Origin: Pseudomonadota bacterium
GTDB taxonomy: Bacteria; Pseudomonadota; Gammaproteobacteria; DASZBR01
Reading direction: 5' to 3'
Length of the DNA: 41,766 nt
Assembly (NCBI GenBank): GCA_021777765.1
Contig: JAJYDF010000033.1
Span: 1 to 41,766 of the forward strand
The notes under the pieces are model-generated. The model saw only the letters and a list, made by a program, of their open reading frames with translations. It was not told the DNA's origin and made no database searches. The number at the start of each line of letters is the position of its first letter. Position 1 is the stretch's first letter. The position numbers were made by a program, and so were the translations under genes. Positions 24,550-35,111 of the stretch are shown piece by piece.

Positions 24550-25548
24550 CTAGAGACTATCATTTGCAGAAGCCCTGATTAACCTATCTTTTATTGCGAG
24601 CCAATGATTATCATCGGGAGGTTCCTCAACAACAATTAAATCAAAAGCTAAATTGTCTAAATTGCGTAATTGCGCGTATAACAGCTGCCCATAATTTTTG
24701 GGGTTTTCTGGCATCACTTGCCAAGTAATATGTAGCATAGAAGTTTTATAGGGTTTGCATGACATAACAACAATATTTGTATACTGCTTTTGTAGTTGCG
24801 GCAATTTCTTTTCGATTTCATCAGATGAAATAATTTGCATAGGTGTTTGTGGTGCGTAATGTACTGGCAAACTGCCAGAAACACGTGGAGCATTATTTTT
24901 ATCAGTAATAACCGTTTCGCCTAACAACTCACTAATTTGTTCTATAGCGATAGGCCCAGGCCTTAATAAACGGGGTTTAACACTGGTTAAATCAATAATG
25001 GTTGATTCTAATCCTACTGAACAAGGCCCCCCATCTAAAACCAAATCAACGACATCATCTAATTCTTCAATAACATGCTCTGCACAGGTTGGACTAATTC
25101 GGCCAAATCGATTTGCGGATGGTGCCGCAATTGCCCCATTAAAAAGTGTTAATAATTTTCCTGCAACCGGATGACCAGGCATTCTAATACCTATAGTTTT
25201 TTGTCCTCCAGTAATAATAGGTGGCACATGGGTTGCTGCGTGTAAAATTATTGTTAATGGTCCGGGCCAAAATTTATCTGCTAATTTATATACGGCTTCA
25301 GGTATTTCACTAGCCCATTGCGTGAGATCTTCTAACTTAGCAATATGAATTATCACCGGATGATTTGCTGGACGCTGCTTTGCTGCAAATATTTTTGCAA
25401 CTGCCATTAAATTACTTGCGTCAGCACCTAAACCATAAACTGTTTCAGTCGGAAACGCGACTAATTCGCCTGCTTTTAATAAACTGACTGCATGTTTATA
25501 CGCAGCTGCATCAGTGGCGGGATTTTTTCCCATTTTAATTAATTTCAT
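24550..25548 (-). CDS. tsaC: Threonylcarbamoyl-AMP synthase, Sua5 type
   Basis: A 332-residue protein. The YrdC/TsaC domain (about 10-205) has FPTETVYGLGADA, KIFAAKQRPANHPV and the PSANRFGRISPT motif. The extra C-terminal Sua5 domain (about 230-332) distinguishes it from short TsaC. It makes threonylcarbamoyl-AMP from threonine, bicarbonate and ATP for the t6A37 modification of ANN-decoding tRNAs. It lies 71 bp downstream of mutS on the same strand, with a REP palindrome in between. Confidence 0.93.
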   Translation of the reverse strand: MKLIKMGKNPATDAAAYKHAVSLLKAGELVAFPTETVYGLGADASNLMAVAKIFAAKQRPANHPVIIHIAKLEDLTQWASEIPEAVYKLADKFWPGPLTIILHAATHVPPIITGGQKTIGIRMPGHPVAGKLLTLFNGAIAAPSANRFGRISPTCAEHVIEELDDVVDLVLDGGPCSVGLESTIIDLTSVKPRLLRPGPIAIEQISELLGETVITDKNNAPRVSGSLPVHYAPQTPMQIISSDEIEKKLPQLQKQYTNIVVMSCKPYKTSMLHITWQVMPENPKNYGQLLYAQLRNLDNLAFDLIVVEEPPDDNHWLAIKDRLIRASANDSL

Positions 25549-25585
25549 AAAATACCTAATAAAATAAATAACACCTATTTTTTTT

Positions 25586-25608
25586 CCTTCTCCCCTTCGG
25601 GGAGAAGG
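25586..25608. repeat. REP palindrome between mutS and tsaC
   Basis: Perfect CCTTCTCCCC/GGGGAGAAGG hairpin with a TTC loop, identical to the unit at 5509. Confidence 0.85.
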
Positions 25609-25619
25609 AGGATACTTTT

Positions 25620-28196
25620 TTATACCATCGCAATTAACTGATACAAAACATCCATCGCCTGTCGCGGCGTTAACTGATCAGGTTGTAATTTTTTAATGAT
25701 CTCAATTAACGCACTATGTTGTTGACCCGCAAATAAATCATTTTGCAAAGGTTTGTTTTCACACTGTTCACCCATCTGTTGCGCAACATAAATACTATGC
25801 TGCTCTAATTCAGCTAATTTTATTTTTGCCATTTCAATAACTTTGCGAGGAATTCCTGCAAGTTGTGCAACTTGTAAACCATAACTTTGATTAGCAGGAC
25901 CTTCATTAACCGCATGTAAAAAAACAATTTCGTCGCCATGCTCAATTGCATCTAAATGAATATTGACAACACCATTTATCATTTCAGCTAAACTGGTTAA
26001 TTCAAAATAATGTGTCGCAAATAATGTATAAGCACTGACTTGTTGCGCTAAATAAGATGCACAAGCCCACGCTAAAGATAATCCATCAAATGTACTGGTA
26101 CCGCGACCAATTTCATCAATTAATACCAAACTATTTTTCGTGGCATTATGTAAAATATTGGCAGTTTCAGTCATTTCAACCATAAACGTCGATCGACCAC
26201 TTGCCAAATCATCTGCAGCACCAATGCGTGTAAATATGCGATCAATAGGGCCAATAATGGCTTTTTTTGCAGGAACAAAGCTACCAATATGCGCTAATAA
26301 TGCAATTAATGCAGTTTGTCGCATATAGGTTGATTTACCACCCATGTTGGGGCCAGTGATCATTAACATATGTCTATCTGCATTTAAAATTGTATTATTG
26401 GGCACAAAAGGATTTTCTATCGCTTGTTCAATAATAGGATGACGCCCTGCCTCAATATAAATTCCACTGCTATCGGATAATTCTGGCTGAATTAAATTTA
26501 AGGTATCTGCTCGTTCTGCTAAATTATTGAGCACATCTAGTTCAGCAATGACATCAGCTGTTTTTTGTAATTCTGTTAAATCATTTAATAAAATATTTAA
26601 TAATTCTTCATACAAAACTTTTTCCATTGCTAATGCACGACTTTGTGCACTGAGCGCTTTATCTTCAAATGCTTTTAATTCAGGGGTGATATATCGTTCT
26701 GCATTTTTTAAAGTTTGTCTGCGATGATAATCTACGGGTGCTTGATGGGCTTGTCCTCGACTGAGTTCAATATAATATCCATGAATACGATTGTAACCGA
26801 CTTTCAAATTATTTATCCCAGTACGGTCTTTTTCACGGTTTTCTAAATCAATTAAATATTGTGCCGCATTTTCACTTAAATTGCGTAACTCATCTAATTC
26901 ACTATGATATCCTTTCGCTATCACACCGCCATCTCTTAATACTACCGGTGGATTTTCAATTAATGCTCGTTGTAATAAATCAACGATGTGTGGAAATTCA
27001 TTAATTGATTGACATAAATTAAACAAAATTTCATGACCACTATTTAATAATGTTGTTTTTAAATGCGGTAATTCTGTTAATGCATTTCTTAATTGAATTA
27101 AATCACGCGGCCGTGCTGATTTTAATGCAATGCGCGATACAATACGTTCCACATCACCAACACCCCGTAAAATCAAATGCAATGATGAATAAATTTTTTG
27201 TTGATTTAATGCCGATATAATTTGTTGACGTTGCTGTAAAATCGTTTTGTTACGCAATGGTCTATTTAACCATCTTCTCAATAATCGGCTGCCCATTGCT
27301 GTTGCAGTATGATCAAAAACTGCAGCTAATGTATGCTCATTACACCCTGATAAATTAGTGATTATTTCTAAATTACGTTGTGTTGCTGCATCTAAAATAA
27401 CCGCCTCATCTCTTAATTCAGCACGTATGCCCCGAATATGAGGTAATGCAGTACGTTGAGTGTCTTTCACATACTGCATTAAACAACCCGCCGCACAAAT
27501 CGCTATATGCAAATCCTGACAACCAAATCCCGCTAAATCTTTACACCGAAATTGTTCAGTCAATAATCGTTGTGCCGTATCAAAATTAAATTCCCAAGGT
27601 GGTCTTTTGCGCAGTCCTTTGCGACCTATTAATAACTGATCCAATGCCCAATCTTCACTGATTAATATTTCAGCAGGCCTTAATCGTTCTAATTCGCTTA
27701 ATAATGCTTCGCTTCCTGTAATTTCTAAAATATAAAATTGTCCATTGGTAATATCTAAAACAGCAATGCCAAAATTTTCTTTGTGATGAGATAATGCAAT
27801 CAATAAATTATCACGTTTTTCTTCTAATAATGCTTCATCACTCACAGTGCCTGGTGTAACAATTCTGACCACTTGTCTTTCAACAGGCCCTTTACTGGTT
27901 GCTGGATCACCTATTTGTTCACAGATTGCTACAGATTCCCCGAATTTAATTAATTTTGCTAAATAAGATTCCGCTGCATGAAATGGTACGCCTGCCATGG
28001 GAATTGGCGAACCATTGGATTGACCACGTCGCGTTAATGTTAAATTCAATAATTGTGCCGCTCTTCGTGCATCGTCATAAAATAATTCATAAAAATCGCC
28101 CATTCGATAAAATAATAATTTATCGGTATGCTGCGCTTTAATGCGCAAATATTGCTGCATCATCGGCGTGTGTTGTTCAAGAAGTTCTGTAGTCAT
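25620..28196 (-). CDS. mutS: DNA mismatch repair protein MutS
   Basis: An 858-residue protein of normal length. The mismatch-recognition F-x-E is seen in [11 protein letters not shown] near residue 36, the ATPase Walker [10 protein letters not shown] at about 615, and Walker [13 protein letters not shown] with the H-loop FATHYFEL after it. It recognises mismatches and recruits MutL. It is divergent from pncC, with 62 bp between the starts. The start at 28196 has no clear Shine-Dalgarno, but the N-terminus aligns with the family. Confidence 0.98.
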   Translation of the reverse strand: MTTELLEQHTPMMQQYLRIKAQHTDKLLFYRMGDFYELFYDDARRAAQLLNLTLTRRGQSNGSPIPMAGVPFHAAESYLAKLIKFGESVAICEQIGDPATSKGPVERQVVRIVTPGTVSDEALLEEKRDNLLIALSHHKENFGIAVLDITNGQFYILEITGSEALLSELERLRPAEILISEDWALDQLLIGRKGLRKRPPWEFNFDTAQRLLTEQFRCKDLAGFGCQDLHIAICAAGCLMQYVKDTQRTALPHIRGIRAELRDEAVILDAATQRNLEIITNLSGCNEHTLAAVFDHTATAMGSRLLRRWLNRPLRNKTILQQRQQIISALNQQKIYSSLHLILRGVGDVERIVSRIALKSARPRDLIQLRNALTELPHLKTTLLNSGHEILFNLCQSINEFPHIVDLLQRALIENPPVVLRDGGVIAKGYHSELDELRNLSENAAQYLIDLENREKDRTGINNLKVGYNRIHGYYIELSRGQAHQAPVDYHRRQTLKNAERYITPELKAFEDKALSAQSRALAMEKVLYEELLNILLNDLTELQKTADVIAELDVLNNLAERADTLNLIQPELSDSSGIYIEAGRHPIIEQAIENPFVPNNTILNADRHMLMITGPNMGGKSTYMRQTALIALLAHIGSFVPAKKAIIGPIDRIFTRIGAADDLASGRSTFMVEMTETANILHNATKNSLVLIDEIGRGTSTFDGLSLAWACASYLAQQVSAYTLFATHYFELTSLAEMINGVVNIHLDAIEHGDEIVFLHAVNEGPANQSYGLQVAQLAGIPRKVIEMAKIKLAELEQHSIYVAQQMGEQCENKPLQNDLFAGQQHSALIEIIKKLQPDQLTPRQAMDVLYQLIAMV

Positions 28197-28258
28197 ATAT
28201 TACATAGCGTGATAAAATTTAAATTGGTTATGTTAAATGATAAAGACTGTTTTATACA

Positions 28259-28756
28259 ATGAAAAATCAAGCACTCACCCTAGCTATACAACTTGCGGAT
28301 TTACTTCTTGCTAAAAAATATTATTTAACAACTGCAGAATCATGCACTGGTGGCGGCATTGCCTATTTATTAACAGAGATAGCGGGAAGCTCACAATGGT
28401 TCGACCGCAGTTTTGTGACTTATAGCAACAGCGCAAAAGAAGAATTATTAACTGTCCCGGCTGAAATCCTGATGAATTACGGTGCTGTCAGTAGCGAGAC
28501 AGCAAAAGCGATGGCTGAAGGTGCTTTAAAAAACAGTCATGCACAAGTTAGTATTGCAGTAACAGGTATTGCAGGACCTGATGGGGGTTCAAAAGAAAAA
28601 CCTGTTGGAACAGTATGGTTTGCATTTGCATGTATCAATAAACCCACTCATACATTATTAAAACATTTTAATGGCGACCGTTCTTCGATAAGAAAACAAG
28701 CAATTCATTTCGCACTGGAGAAATTAATAGAATTTTTCAGATCTGAGTCATCTTGA
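28259..28756 (+). CDS. pncC: Nicotinamide-nucleotide amidohydrolase PncC (CinA C-terminal domain)
   Basis: A 165-residue single-domain protein with the CinA-C motifs TTAESCTGGG, VTYSNSAKEELL, GAVSSETA and VTGIAGPDGGS followed by KPVGTVW. It deamidates NMN to NaMN in pyridine nucleotide salvage. In many gammaproteobacteria this gene lies between mutS and recA. The mutS link is kept, but recA is absent and a SemiSWEET-like gene follows. Confidence 0.95.
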   Translation: MKNQALTLAIQLADLLLAKKYYLTTAESCTGGGIAYLLTEIAGSSQWFDRSFVTYSNSAKEELLTVPAEILMNYGAVSSETAKAMAEGALKNSHAQVSIAVTGIAGPDGGSKEKPVGTVWFAFACINKPTHTLLKHFNGDRSSIRKQAIHFALEKLIEFFRSESS

Positions 28757-28926
28757 AAGATGATTAATGCAAAAGGCGCATTTACTTCTCATAAAGTGCT
28801 ATATAAACTATTTACGCCACAGTAATACCTATTAATGCCAGTTCATGATCAAACATTCACTGTTTCGCAATCCGATATTTATTTTTGAAAACGCTACATT
28901 TTATTAATTGAACATGAGATCTTGTA

Positions 28927-29208
28927 ATGACTACCAATAATTTTATTGTACATATCATCGAAGTTGTTTTTAGTATCAGCCTTTTTGTAAATGCTGCTCT
29001 ATTTATCCCACAAATTATAAAATTGTATAAAAATAAAGACTCACGTGATATTTCATTAGTCACATTTGCTGGTTTTAATTTGATACAGTTTTTTGTAATA
29101 CTCCACGCCTATTTGCATAAAGATGACCTGCTTTTTTATGGGTTTTTATTAAGTCTCATCACATGCGGCTGTGTAACAGTATTAACCATAATTTATCGCT
29201 TTAAGTAG
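28927..29208 (+). CDS. Small PQ-loop membrane protein, SemiSWEET-like
   Basis: A 93-residue protein with three membrane helices (about 8-30, 45-62, 66-90). A PQ motif and following basic loop (FIPQIIKLYKNKDSRDISL) sit at the end of the first helix, as in the MtN3/SWEET/PQ-loop superfamily. Bacterial SemiSWEETs are about 85-100 residues and dimerise into a sugar facilitator, which fits the length. The substrate is unknown. It stands alone, with 170 bp of featureless sequence before it and 147 bp after it. Confidence 0.75.
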   Translation: MTTNNFIVHIIEVVFSISLFVNAALFIPQIIKLYKNKDSRDISLVTFAGFNLIQFFVILHAYLHKDDLLFYGFLLSLITCGCVTVLTIIYRFK

Positions 29209-29355
29209 ATTTTTTTGTCAATGCTGAATTCACAAAATGGCACTTGATTTTTTTCTTATCAAAAGACATTTTAAATACGCAATTGAATGAGCATTAATAT
29301 TATAAATTTTGTTGCAGTAAAAAGGTGAAATTCTTTGACATGAAAAAAATACTAT

Positions 29356-30420
29356 TTACATCCATTTCTTGTTTCTAAAATAAATCAGCATGCCAATAAC
29401 CATTAATGCCATTACACCCAATACAGTAAAATAGCCCCATTTCCATTGTAATTCAGGCATATATTTAAAATTCATGCCATAAATACTGGCAATAAAAGTG
29501 AGCGGGATAAATAATGTTGCAATAATGGTTAAAACTTTCATCACTTCATTAATACGATTCGTTAAACTGGATAAGTAAACATCTAACATACTACTCAGCA
29601 TATCGCGGAAAGTTTCTACAGTATCAATGATTTGGATGATGTGATCATATACATCTCTAAAATAAGGCAAGACAAAATCACCGACAAAAGAAACTTTAGC
29701 TTGTAATAAATGATTAATAATTTCTCTGACTGGCCAAGCTACTTTGCGAAAAAAAAACATTTTACGTTTTAAGCGATATAATGATTGAATATTTTTTTTA
29801 GTAGGATCAGTGATAATGATTTTCTCTGTTTTCTCAATTTGCTCACCAATTTGATCCAAGATCACAAAATATTGATCCACAATGGTGTCCATCAAAATAT
29901 AACAAAGATAATCGGTGTTCTGCTCACGAATACGTCCCTGACCTGATCGAATTGCGTTGAATATTGCATCAAAAAGTGGACAATGTTTTTCTTGAAAGGT
30001 CAATACAAAATGATCGCCTAAAATCAGACTGATTTGTTGAACTGAAAAACTTTTCGACTTTTCATGCCATATCATGATTTTCATCACGATAAAAACATAA
30101 TGTTCAAACATTTCTATTTTGGCACGTTGCACAGGATTTAAAATATCTTCTAATACTAAAGGATGTAAATTATAATTTTTACCAATTTGTTTAATGAGTT
30201 CGATATTTTGTAATCCATCGATATTCAACCAGGTTATCCCATTATCAATTCTTGCAGTTAAACATTCTTCAAGATTTTTATCATGCTTTTCTTGAATATT
30301 ATCTCGTGTATATGACAATAATGTGAGCGTAGGTGTTATATCACTTTGATCACCTGTATAGACAAGAGAACCTGGCGGTAATCCAACTTTTTTGCGTTGT
30401 CGCTTTAATGTGTTGAACAT
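29356..30420 (-). CDS. corA: CorA-type magnesium/cobalt transporter
   Basis: A 354-residue protein with a large cytoplasmic N-terminal domain and two C-terminal membrane helices (about 293-312 and 328-347). The family selectivity motif YGMNF is at 314-318, and a basic tail (RNKKW) ends the protein. It forms a pentameric Mg2+ channel in the inner membrane. The ATG at 30420 opens a Lys/Arg-rich N-terminus. A REP palindrome lies about 60 bp upstream. Confidence 0.95.
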   Translation of the reverse strand: MFNTLKRQRKKVGLPPGSLVYTGDQSDITPTLTLLSYTRDNIQEKHDKNLEECLTARIDNGITWLNIDGLQNIELIKQIGKNYNLHPLVLEDILNPVQRAKIEMFEHYVFIVMKIMIWHEKSKSFSVQQISLILGDHFVLTFQEKHCPLFDAIFNAIRSGQGRIREQNTDYLCYILMDTIVDQYFVILDQIGEQIEKTEKIIITDPTKKNIQSLYRLKRKMFFFRKVAWPVREIINHLLQAKVSFVGDFVLPYFRDVYDHIIQIIDTVETFRDMLSSMLDVYLSSLTNRINEVMKVLTIIATLFIPLTFIASIYGMNFKYMPELQWKWGYFTVLGVMALMVIGMLIYFRNKKWM

Positions 30421-30480
30421 ATTAATTGACTCTTAAAAATGGAATTGTGTTGACGTTGTATTCGCTGTACTAATAAACCA

Positions 30481-30523
30481 CCCTCATCCGCCTTCGGCAC
30501 CTTCTCCCGCAAGCGGGAGAAGG
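30481..30523. repeat. REP palindrome between corA and murF
   Basis: Full-length unit: CCCTCATCCGCCTTCGGCAC followed by the CTTCTCCCGC/GCGGGAGAAG hairpin. It is the same as the unit at 39-82. Confidence 0.88.
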
Positions 30524-30603
30524 AAAAAAGAATGAAAAATTAATGAAACGCAGTGCTACACGACTAAAATCAATCATACAAAAATATTGAAATATAATTT
30601 AAT

Positions 30604-32004
30604 CTAATGTGACTCTTCTGTACTCTTTTCCATTAAAAATGCTTGCACAACTTGTTCCATTTTCATGGAACGAGACCCTTTCACTAACATAATCACTTTT
30701 TCATTTAATGCATGTTGTTTGAGGGCATTAATTAATTTCTCATGATCAACAAAATGAAATGCATTTTGTCCAAACGCAGCAACAGTTTCTCTACTTAATG
30801 TACCAGTAGCAAATAAATAATTTATGCCTAAATCTCGTGCAAACGCACCACATTCACGATGTAATTTCTCTGCATCAGGGCCTAATTCACGCATATCACC
30901 TAACACCAAAATAGTTGTGCCCTGATGATTTATTAAAGTACGCATTGCGGCTTTTAATGATTCTGGATTTGCATTATAAGTATCATCAATAATTCGTAAT
31001 CCTTGCTGACCTTGTTTTAATTGCAAACGTCCGGGTGCCGGTTGGATTTTTTCAAGCGCAATTTTAATATCCGTTAAAGAAACACCGTTAGCCAATGCTG
31101 CAGCACTCGCTGCTAGCGCATTCATCACATTATGTTCACCCGGTAAATTTAATAAAATATCTGTAGATTGATTGTTATAATTTAAACGAAATAACGTTTG
31201 TAATTTTGCATTTGCTGATGTTAATAATTCACCATGCACGTCAGCTGCTGTATTTTTTAATCCAAATGTAATAGAACGACGTTGGCCTATTAATTGACGT
31301 AAATAATTTGCAAAATTATCATCGGCATTAATGACAGCAATGCCATCAGCGACTAAGCCATTAAATATTTCACTTTTTGCTTTAGCAACGCCTTCAATAT
31401 TTCCGCCAACACCTTCCAAATGTGCTGGCGCAATATTAGTAATTAAAGCGGTAGTAGGTTCTGTTAAGCGACTGAGATAATCTAATTCACCAAAATGATT
31501 CATGCCCATTTCGATAATGGCAACACGATGATTAGCAGTTAAACGCGATAATGTTAATGGCAAGCCAATATCATTATTAAAATTACCTTGCGTAAATAAT
31601 ATTTGATCTTGATGATTGTGGTAAGCCTGTAGAAATATAGCACCCAGCATGTTTTTTGTGGTTGTTTTACCGTTACTTCCAGTCAATGCAATAAATGGTA
31701 TATGAAATTGATCACGCCACGATTTCGCCAATTTACCTAATGCTGCTAAAGAATCGCTCACAATTAACTGCGGAATAGTGACCTTAACTTGGCGATTGAC
31801 CAACACCGCAGCAGCACCGTTTTGAACTGCTTCATCAATAAAATTATGTGCATCATATTTTTCACCTTTTAATGCAACAAATAAATTCCCTTTTTGTATT
31901 GTTCTGGTATCAGTGCTAATGCCACTAAATTGTATATTTTGTTGATCATTAATCAGATTGGCAGATAATATTTTTGCTGCATTACTGAGGGGCATTGTTA
32001 TCAT
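30604..32004 (-). CDS. murF: UDP-MurNAc-tripeptide--D-Ala-D-Ala ligase MurF
   Basis: A 466-residue Mur ligase. The ATP site LTGSNGKTTTKNM is near residue 107, the EMGMNHFGELDYLS motif follows, and IDDTYNANPES is characteristic of MurF. It adds D-Ala-D-Ala to the UDP-MurNAc-tripeptide made by MurE. In most gammaproteobacteria murF lies between murE and mraY. Here it is about 3.3 kb upstream of mraZ, on the opposite strand, while murE and mraY are adjacent. AAGGA lies nine bases before the ATG. It appears intact. Confidence 0.97.
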   Translation of the reverse strand: MITMPLSNAAKILSANLINDQQNIQFSGISTDTRTIQKGNLFVALKGEKYDAHNFIDEAVQNGAAAVLVNRQVKVTIPQLIVSDSLAALGKLAKSWRDQFHIPFIALTGSNGKTTTKNMLGAIFLQAYHNHQDQILFTQGNFNNDIGLPLTLSRLTANHRVAIIEMGMNHFGELDYLSRLTEPTTALITNIAPAHLEGVGGNIEGVAKAKSEIFNGLVADGIAVINADDNFANYLRQLIGQRRSITFGLKNTAADVHGELLTSANAKLQTLFRLNYNNQSTDILLNLPGEHNVMNALAASAAALANGVSLTDIKIALEKIQPAPGRLQLKQGQQGLRIIDDTYNANPESLKAAMRTLINHQGTTILVLGDMRELGPDAEKLHRECGAFARDLGINYLFATGTLSRETVAAFGQNAFHFVDHEKLINALKQHALNEKVIMLVKGSRSMKMEQVVQAFLMEKSTEESH

Positions 32005-32074
32005 GTCGTAAAATTCCTTTAGTCATAATAAAATGCCTATTATGCCATTTTTTCTTTGCGTTTACAGAAAAATA

Positions 32075-32269
32075 TTAGTGCGTTTTTTCATCCAGCAATG
32101 CTTCACGCAATTTATCTCTTAAATCTGGTGTATTTTCATGGCCGTGAACTGTAATAGCATGCCAAACAGCAATATCTAAAACTTCATCTTCTGTACCTGC
32201 GATAGTCAAACTACAATTTTTCTCACTAGGATAAAGCCGGCAATCGATCACTTTTCGCTGCTTATTCAT
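32075..32269 (-). CDS. DUF1059 family small protein
   Basis: A 64-residue protein that starts with a K-x-IDC-x-LYPSEKNCSL pattern and continues with a VLDIAVWHAITVHGHENTPDLRDKLREAL-like block; these two parts are the DUF1059 plan (cysteine early, H-x-x-x-x-HG later). The function of the family is unknown. GGAGAAAAT lies upstream of the ATG. Intact and probably real. Confidence 0.75.
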   Translation of the reverse strand: MNKQRKVIDCRLYPSEKNCSLTIAGTEDEVLDIAVWHAITVHGHENTPDLRDKLREALLDEKTH

Positions 32270-32517
32270 AGATTTTCTCCTTTGATACTCAATAAAAATC
32301 TATCCATTAATTATAGCAGTGAGCCAACCGCCCAATTCTTGGTGATTCAATGGAGATAAGATATAATTAATTCAATGTTTTTTGGAGAAATTACAATTGA
32401 TTGCACATTTTATTCCTGTTGTAATCCCTGCTATTTCCCAGAAATACGGTTCCAGGTGATGGGAATATTTTTTTAATCATTGGTGTGAAATTAATTTTAT
32501 AAAGGCAATAAATCATT

Positions 32518-33522
32518 ATGTCTAAGAGACGATTGACACAACAGCAGCAACAACGCATCCAACAAAAACACGCAGAATATAAACTACGCGTTGAACAAAA
32601 TAATCAGAACACCTCATCTGATACTCAGGGGGAACAAGAAGGTTTAGTCATTGCTCATTATGGTAGTTATGTCGATGTGGAAGCTATTGATAAAACAACC
32701 ATACGTTGTAATTTACGACAAAATTTGGGTGGCCTCGTTGTGGGCGATCAAGTCATATGGCAAAGAGTAGACGTCAATAACGGTATTGTTGTAGCTGTAA
32801 AATCAAGAACAAGCACCCTTTCACGTCCCACCGCCCCTGATAAAACAAAAGATATTGCTGCAAATATTGATCAAGTGGTTATCGTTATAGCCGCACAACC
32901 ACAACCTGCAACTTCGCTCTTAGATAGTTATATTGCTGCCGTTGAAAATAATCAGATGCAACCCGTTATCGTATTCAATAAAATTGATTTATTAGATATT
33001 TCTAACGAACAAAGCTCTACACAATTATTAGATATCTATCGTGCATTAAATTATCCCGTCTTTGCCGTCAGTGCCACAATAGGATTTGGTCTTGCTGATT
33101 TACAGTCACAATTACAAAATCATATCAGCATATTTGTCGGGCAATCTGGCGTGGGTAAATCATCTTTATTATCAAAATTAATACCCGATGAAGAAATAGC
33201 AATTGGTGATGCGAATACTTCACAAGTCCGCGGTTTACACACCACCACAACAGCGCGCTTATATCATCTCCCACATGGTGGCGATATTATCGATTCACCC
33301 GGCGTCAGAGAATTCATGCTATGGGACATGTCACCACAATCAATTGCACAAGGATTTATTGAATTTCGCCCCTATATTGCACAATGCCGATTTCGCGATT
33401 GCAAACACGATCACATTGCGCATTGTGCTGTTCAACAAGCAGCCGCATCAGGTGCAATTGATCCTTCGAGAATGGAAAGTTATTGTCGAATCATTACCAA
33501 TATACAATCAAATTCAAAATAA
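32518..33522 (+). CDS. rsgA: Ribosome small-subunit GTPase RsgA
   Basis: A 334-residue circularly permuted GTPase. An N-terminal OB fold (about 45-100) is followed by G4 NKIDLL (about 158), then G1 GQSGVGKSSL (about 208) and G3 DSPGVREF. The C-terminal zinc motif is C-RFRD-C-KHDHIAH-C. It acts late in 30S assembly. The usual partner orn is not adjacent. The 248 bp upstream hold no gene I can recognise. The Shine-Dalgarno (AAAGG) is 13 bases from the ATG, a weak site. Confidence 0.97.
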   Translation: MSKRRLTQQQQQRIQQKHAEYKLRVEQNNQNTSSDTQGEQEGLVIAHYGSYVDVEAIDKTTIRCNLRQNLGGLVVGDQVIWQRVDVNNGIVVAVKSRTSTLSRPTAPDKTKDIAANIDQVVIVIAAQPQPATSLLDSYIAAVENNQMQPVIVFNKIDLLDISNEQSSTQLLDIYRALNYPVFAVSATIGFGLADLQSQLQNHISIFVGQSGVGKSSLLSKLIPDEEIAIGDANTSQVRGLHTTTTARLYHLPHGGDIIDSPGVREFMLWDMSPQSIAQGFIEFRPYIAQCRFRDCKHDHIAHCAVQQAAASGAIDPSRMESYCRIITNIQSNSK

Positions 33523-33559
33523 TAATAAACAAGAAGTGTGTTGATTAGGATCAACAAGG

Positions 33560-34276
33560 ATGAAATATCATTATCAATTTAAACCAACATTAATTCCCAC
33601 TATCGCAACTTTAATTATATTACTTCTATTTATAAAATTAGGTTTCTGGCAATTAGACCGCGCTAAACAAAATCAAACATTAATGCACAATTATATACAA
33701 CGAAGTATTTTGCCACCACTCACTGCACAAGATCTCAATAAATCCCCACTAAATCTCAATTTTTTTCACATTCAATTAAGTGGCTTCTATGACAATCCAC
33801 ATTCCCTGTTATTAGACAATAAAATATATCGCGGTCAATTAGGCTATCAAGTATTAACACCCTTTATATTAAATAATCACAAAATAGTACTAATTAATAG
33901 AGGCTGGATATCACAGGGTCATTCTCGCGAACAATTACCATTGATACCTGCTGCAACAGACAATCAATTAATCAATGGCATTATCAGAATACCTGAAAAA
34001 TCATTCACACTCGGTCCTAATGAAACAACTATTTCATGGCCTCTTTTAATACAACGCATTGAGATCGCTAATTTGTCACAAATGATTGGTAAATCACTTT
34101 ATCCTGTAATAATCGAATTATCACCCAATCAGCCCAGCGGTTTTATATGCGATTGGTCACCTCTTAATTATGTATCACCGCAAAGAAATAGGGGTTATGC
34201 CGTGCAATGGTTTACCTTGGCATTAACACTCATCATTATTTTTATTGCATTAAATCTCCATCGAAAATCAAAATAG
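33560..34276 (+). CDS. SURF1 family protein
   Basis: A 238-residue protein with the SURF1 plan: one N-terminal helix (about 10-27) followed by LGFWQLDRAKQN, a periplasmic domain containing LLDNKIYRGQLGYQVLTPF and INRGWI, and a C-terminal helix (about 212-231) after the QRNRGYAVQWF motif. SURF1 proteins help insert haem into cytochrome c oxidase. No oxidase genes are in the window. It is 37 bp after rsgA and may be cotranscribed. Confidence 0.9.
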   Translation: MKYHYQFKPTLIPTIATLIILLLFIKLGFWQLDRAKQNQTLMHNYIQRSILPPLTAQDLNKSPLNLNFFHIQLSGFYDNPHSLLLDNKIYRGQLGYQVLTPFILNNHKIVLINRGWISQGHSREQLPLIPAATDNQLINGIIRIPEKSFTLGPNETTISWPLLIQRIEIANLSQMIGKSLYPVIIELSPNQPSGFICDWSPLNYVSPQRNRGYAVQWFTLALTLIIIFIALNLHRKSK

Positions 34277-34410
34277 CAATCAAGGTATTTTAAAATTAAC
34301 ATATACGGTTAATTACCCTAATATTTCTTACATTATTAAGATATCAACGCTAGCAATAGGCAATATCTTCACCATCATGATCAGCGATCTCACCTGGACA
34401 TCAAAATAAA

Positions 34411-34794
34411 ATGAAACATAATACCAAATATAAAAACAACACTAATCGGTTTATGAATTTAACAAAAGGATTTTTGAGAATGAGAAATATGTTGCAATTT
34501 TATGTGGAAATATCTACCGCAAGAACATTCCAATTAGAAGCAACCCATGGTTATGTGTATGCTATTAATAGATTAAAAACTCTCGCGATTACCGATCCGG
34601 AAGCAGCGTTTAGATTGGCAGTTGTTTTTATACATAAAAATGATCTCATTAATGCTGATTTTTACTTTCAAAAAGCAATTACTTTAGAACAAAATTCTAA
34701 ATCAAAAAAATATACAACTATAATTAAATTCAAATATCTGCAATATATTTACACAAACATAGAATGCAAAGCAAAAACACCCAAAGTCATATAA
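34411..34794 (+). CDS. Hypothetical small protein with a single TPR/Sel1-like helix pair
   Basis: 127 residues, basic at both ends, not recognised as a family. Residues about 68-92 (PEAAFRLAVVFIHKND, then ADFYFQKAI) resemble one TPR or Sel1 repeat. There is no signal peptide or membrane helix. The start could also be the methionine at residue 15, 24 or 27. An AT-rich gene standing alone between SURF1 and the repeat region; it could be a recent acquisition, a decayed repeat protein, or a secreted effector candidate, but nothing decides between these. Confidence 0.5.
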   Translation: MKHNTKYKNNTNRFMNLTKGFLRMRNMLQFYVEISTARTFQLEATHGYVYAINRLKTLAITDPEAAFRLAVVFIHKNDLINADFYFQKAITLEQNSKSKKYTTIIKFKYLQYIYTNIECKAKTPKVI

Positions 34795-34878
34795 TAATTC
34801 ATTGAATTGATTTATCTTTCGTTAAAATACCGTTGGACTTAAAGCTTTTCCACGATGATGTTTGCGAACTTACTACAA

Positions 34879-35111
34879 TGTCAATTAATAGTACAAAAAT
34901 CGAAACCCGCTACCCCCCACCACTCTCCCAGCAATTTTGAAAAATATATCAAAGTCAAATTACGCTCAGGAAATGTTAATCATAAGCGATTTCTCTCCGA
35001 CGTCATTTAATATTACAGAAATCGAAACCCGCCCCCCCCCCACCACTCTCCCAGCAATTTTGAAAAATATACCGAAGTCAAATTACGCTAAGGAAATGTT
35101 AACCATAAGCG
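34879..35111. repeat. Two-unit tandem repeat, 122-123-bp period
   Basis: Unit 1 (about 34879-34988) and unit 2 (about 35001-35111) share ATCGAAACCCGC, the C-run, ACTCTCCCAGCAATTTTGAA, AAGTCAAATTACGCT and GGAAATGTTAA-CATAAGCG. Unit 2 runs into the hairpin at 35112. The layout matches 16051-16248, and parts (C-run then CTC-CCAGC, TCAAATTAC, TGTTRACCAT) align, so both loci carry one repeat family. Confidence 0.8.

Noticed and set aside
33203..33544. Plus-strand ORF of 113 codons
   Set aside because: It lies in a different frame inside rsgA and has no family features.
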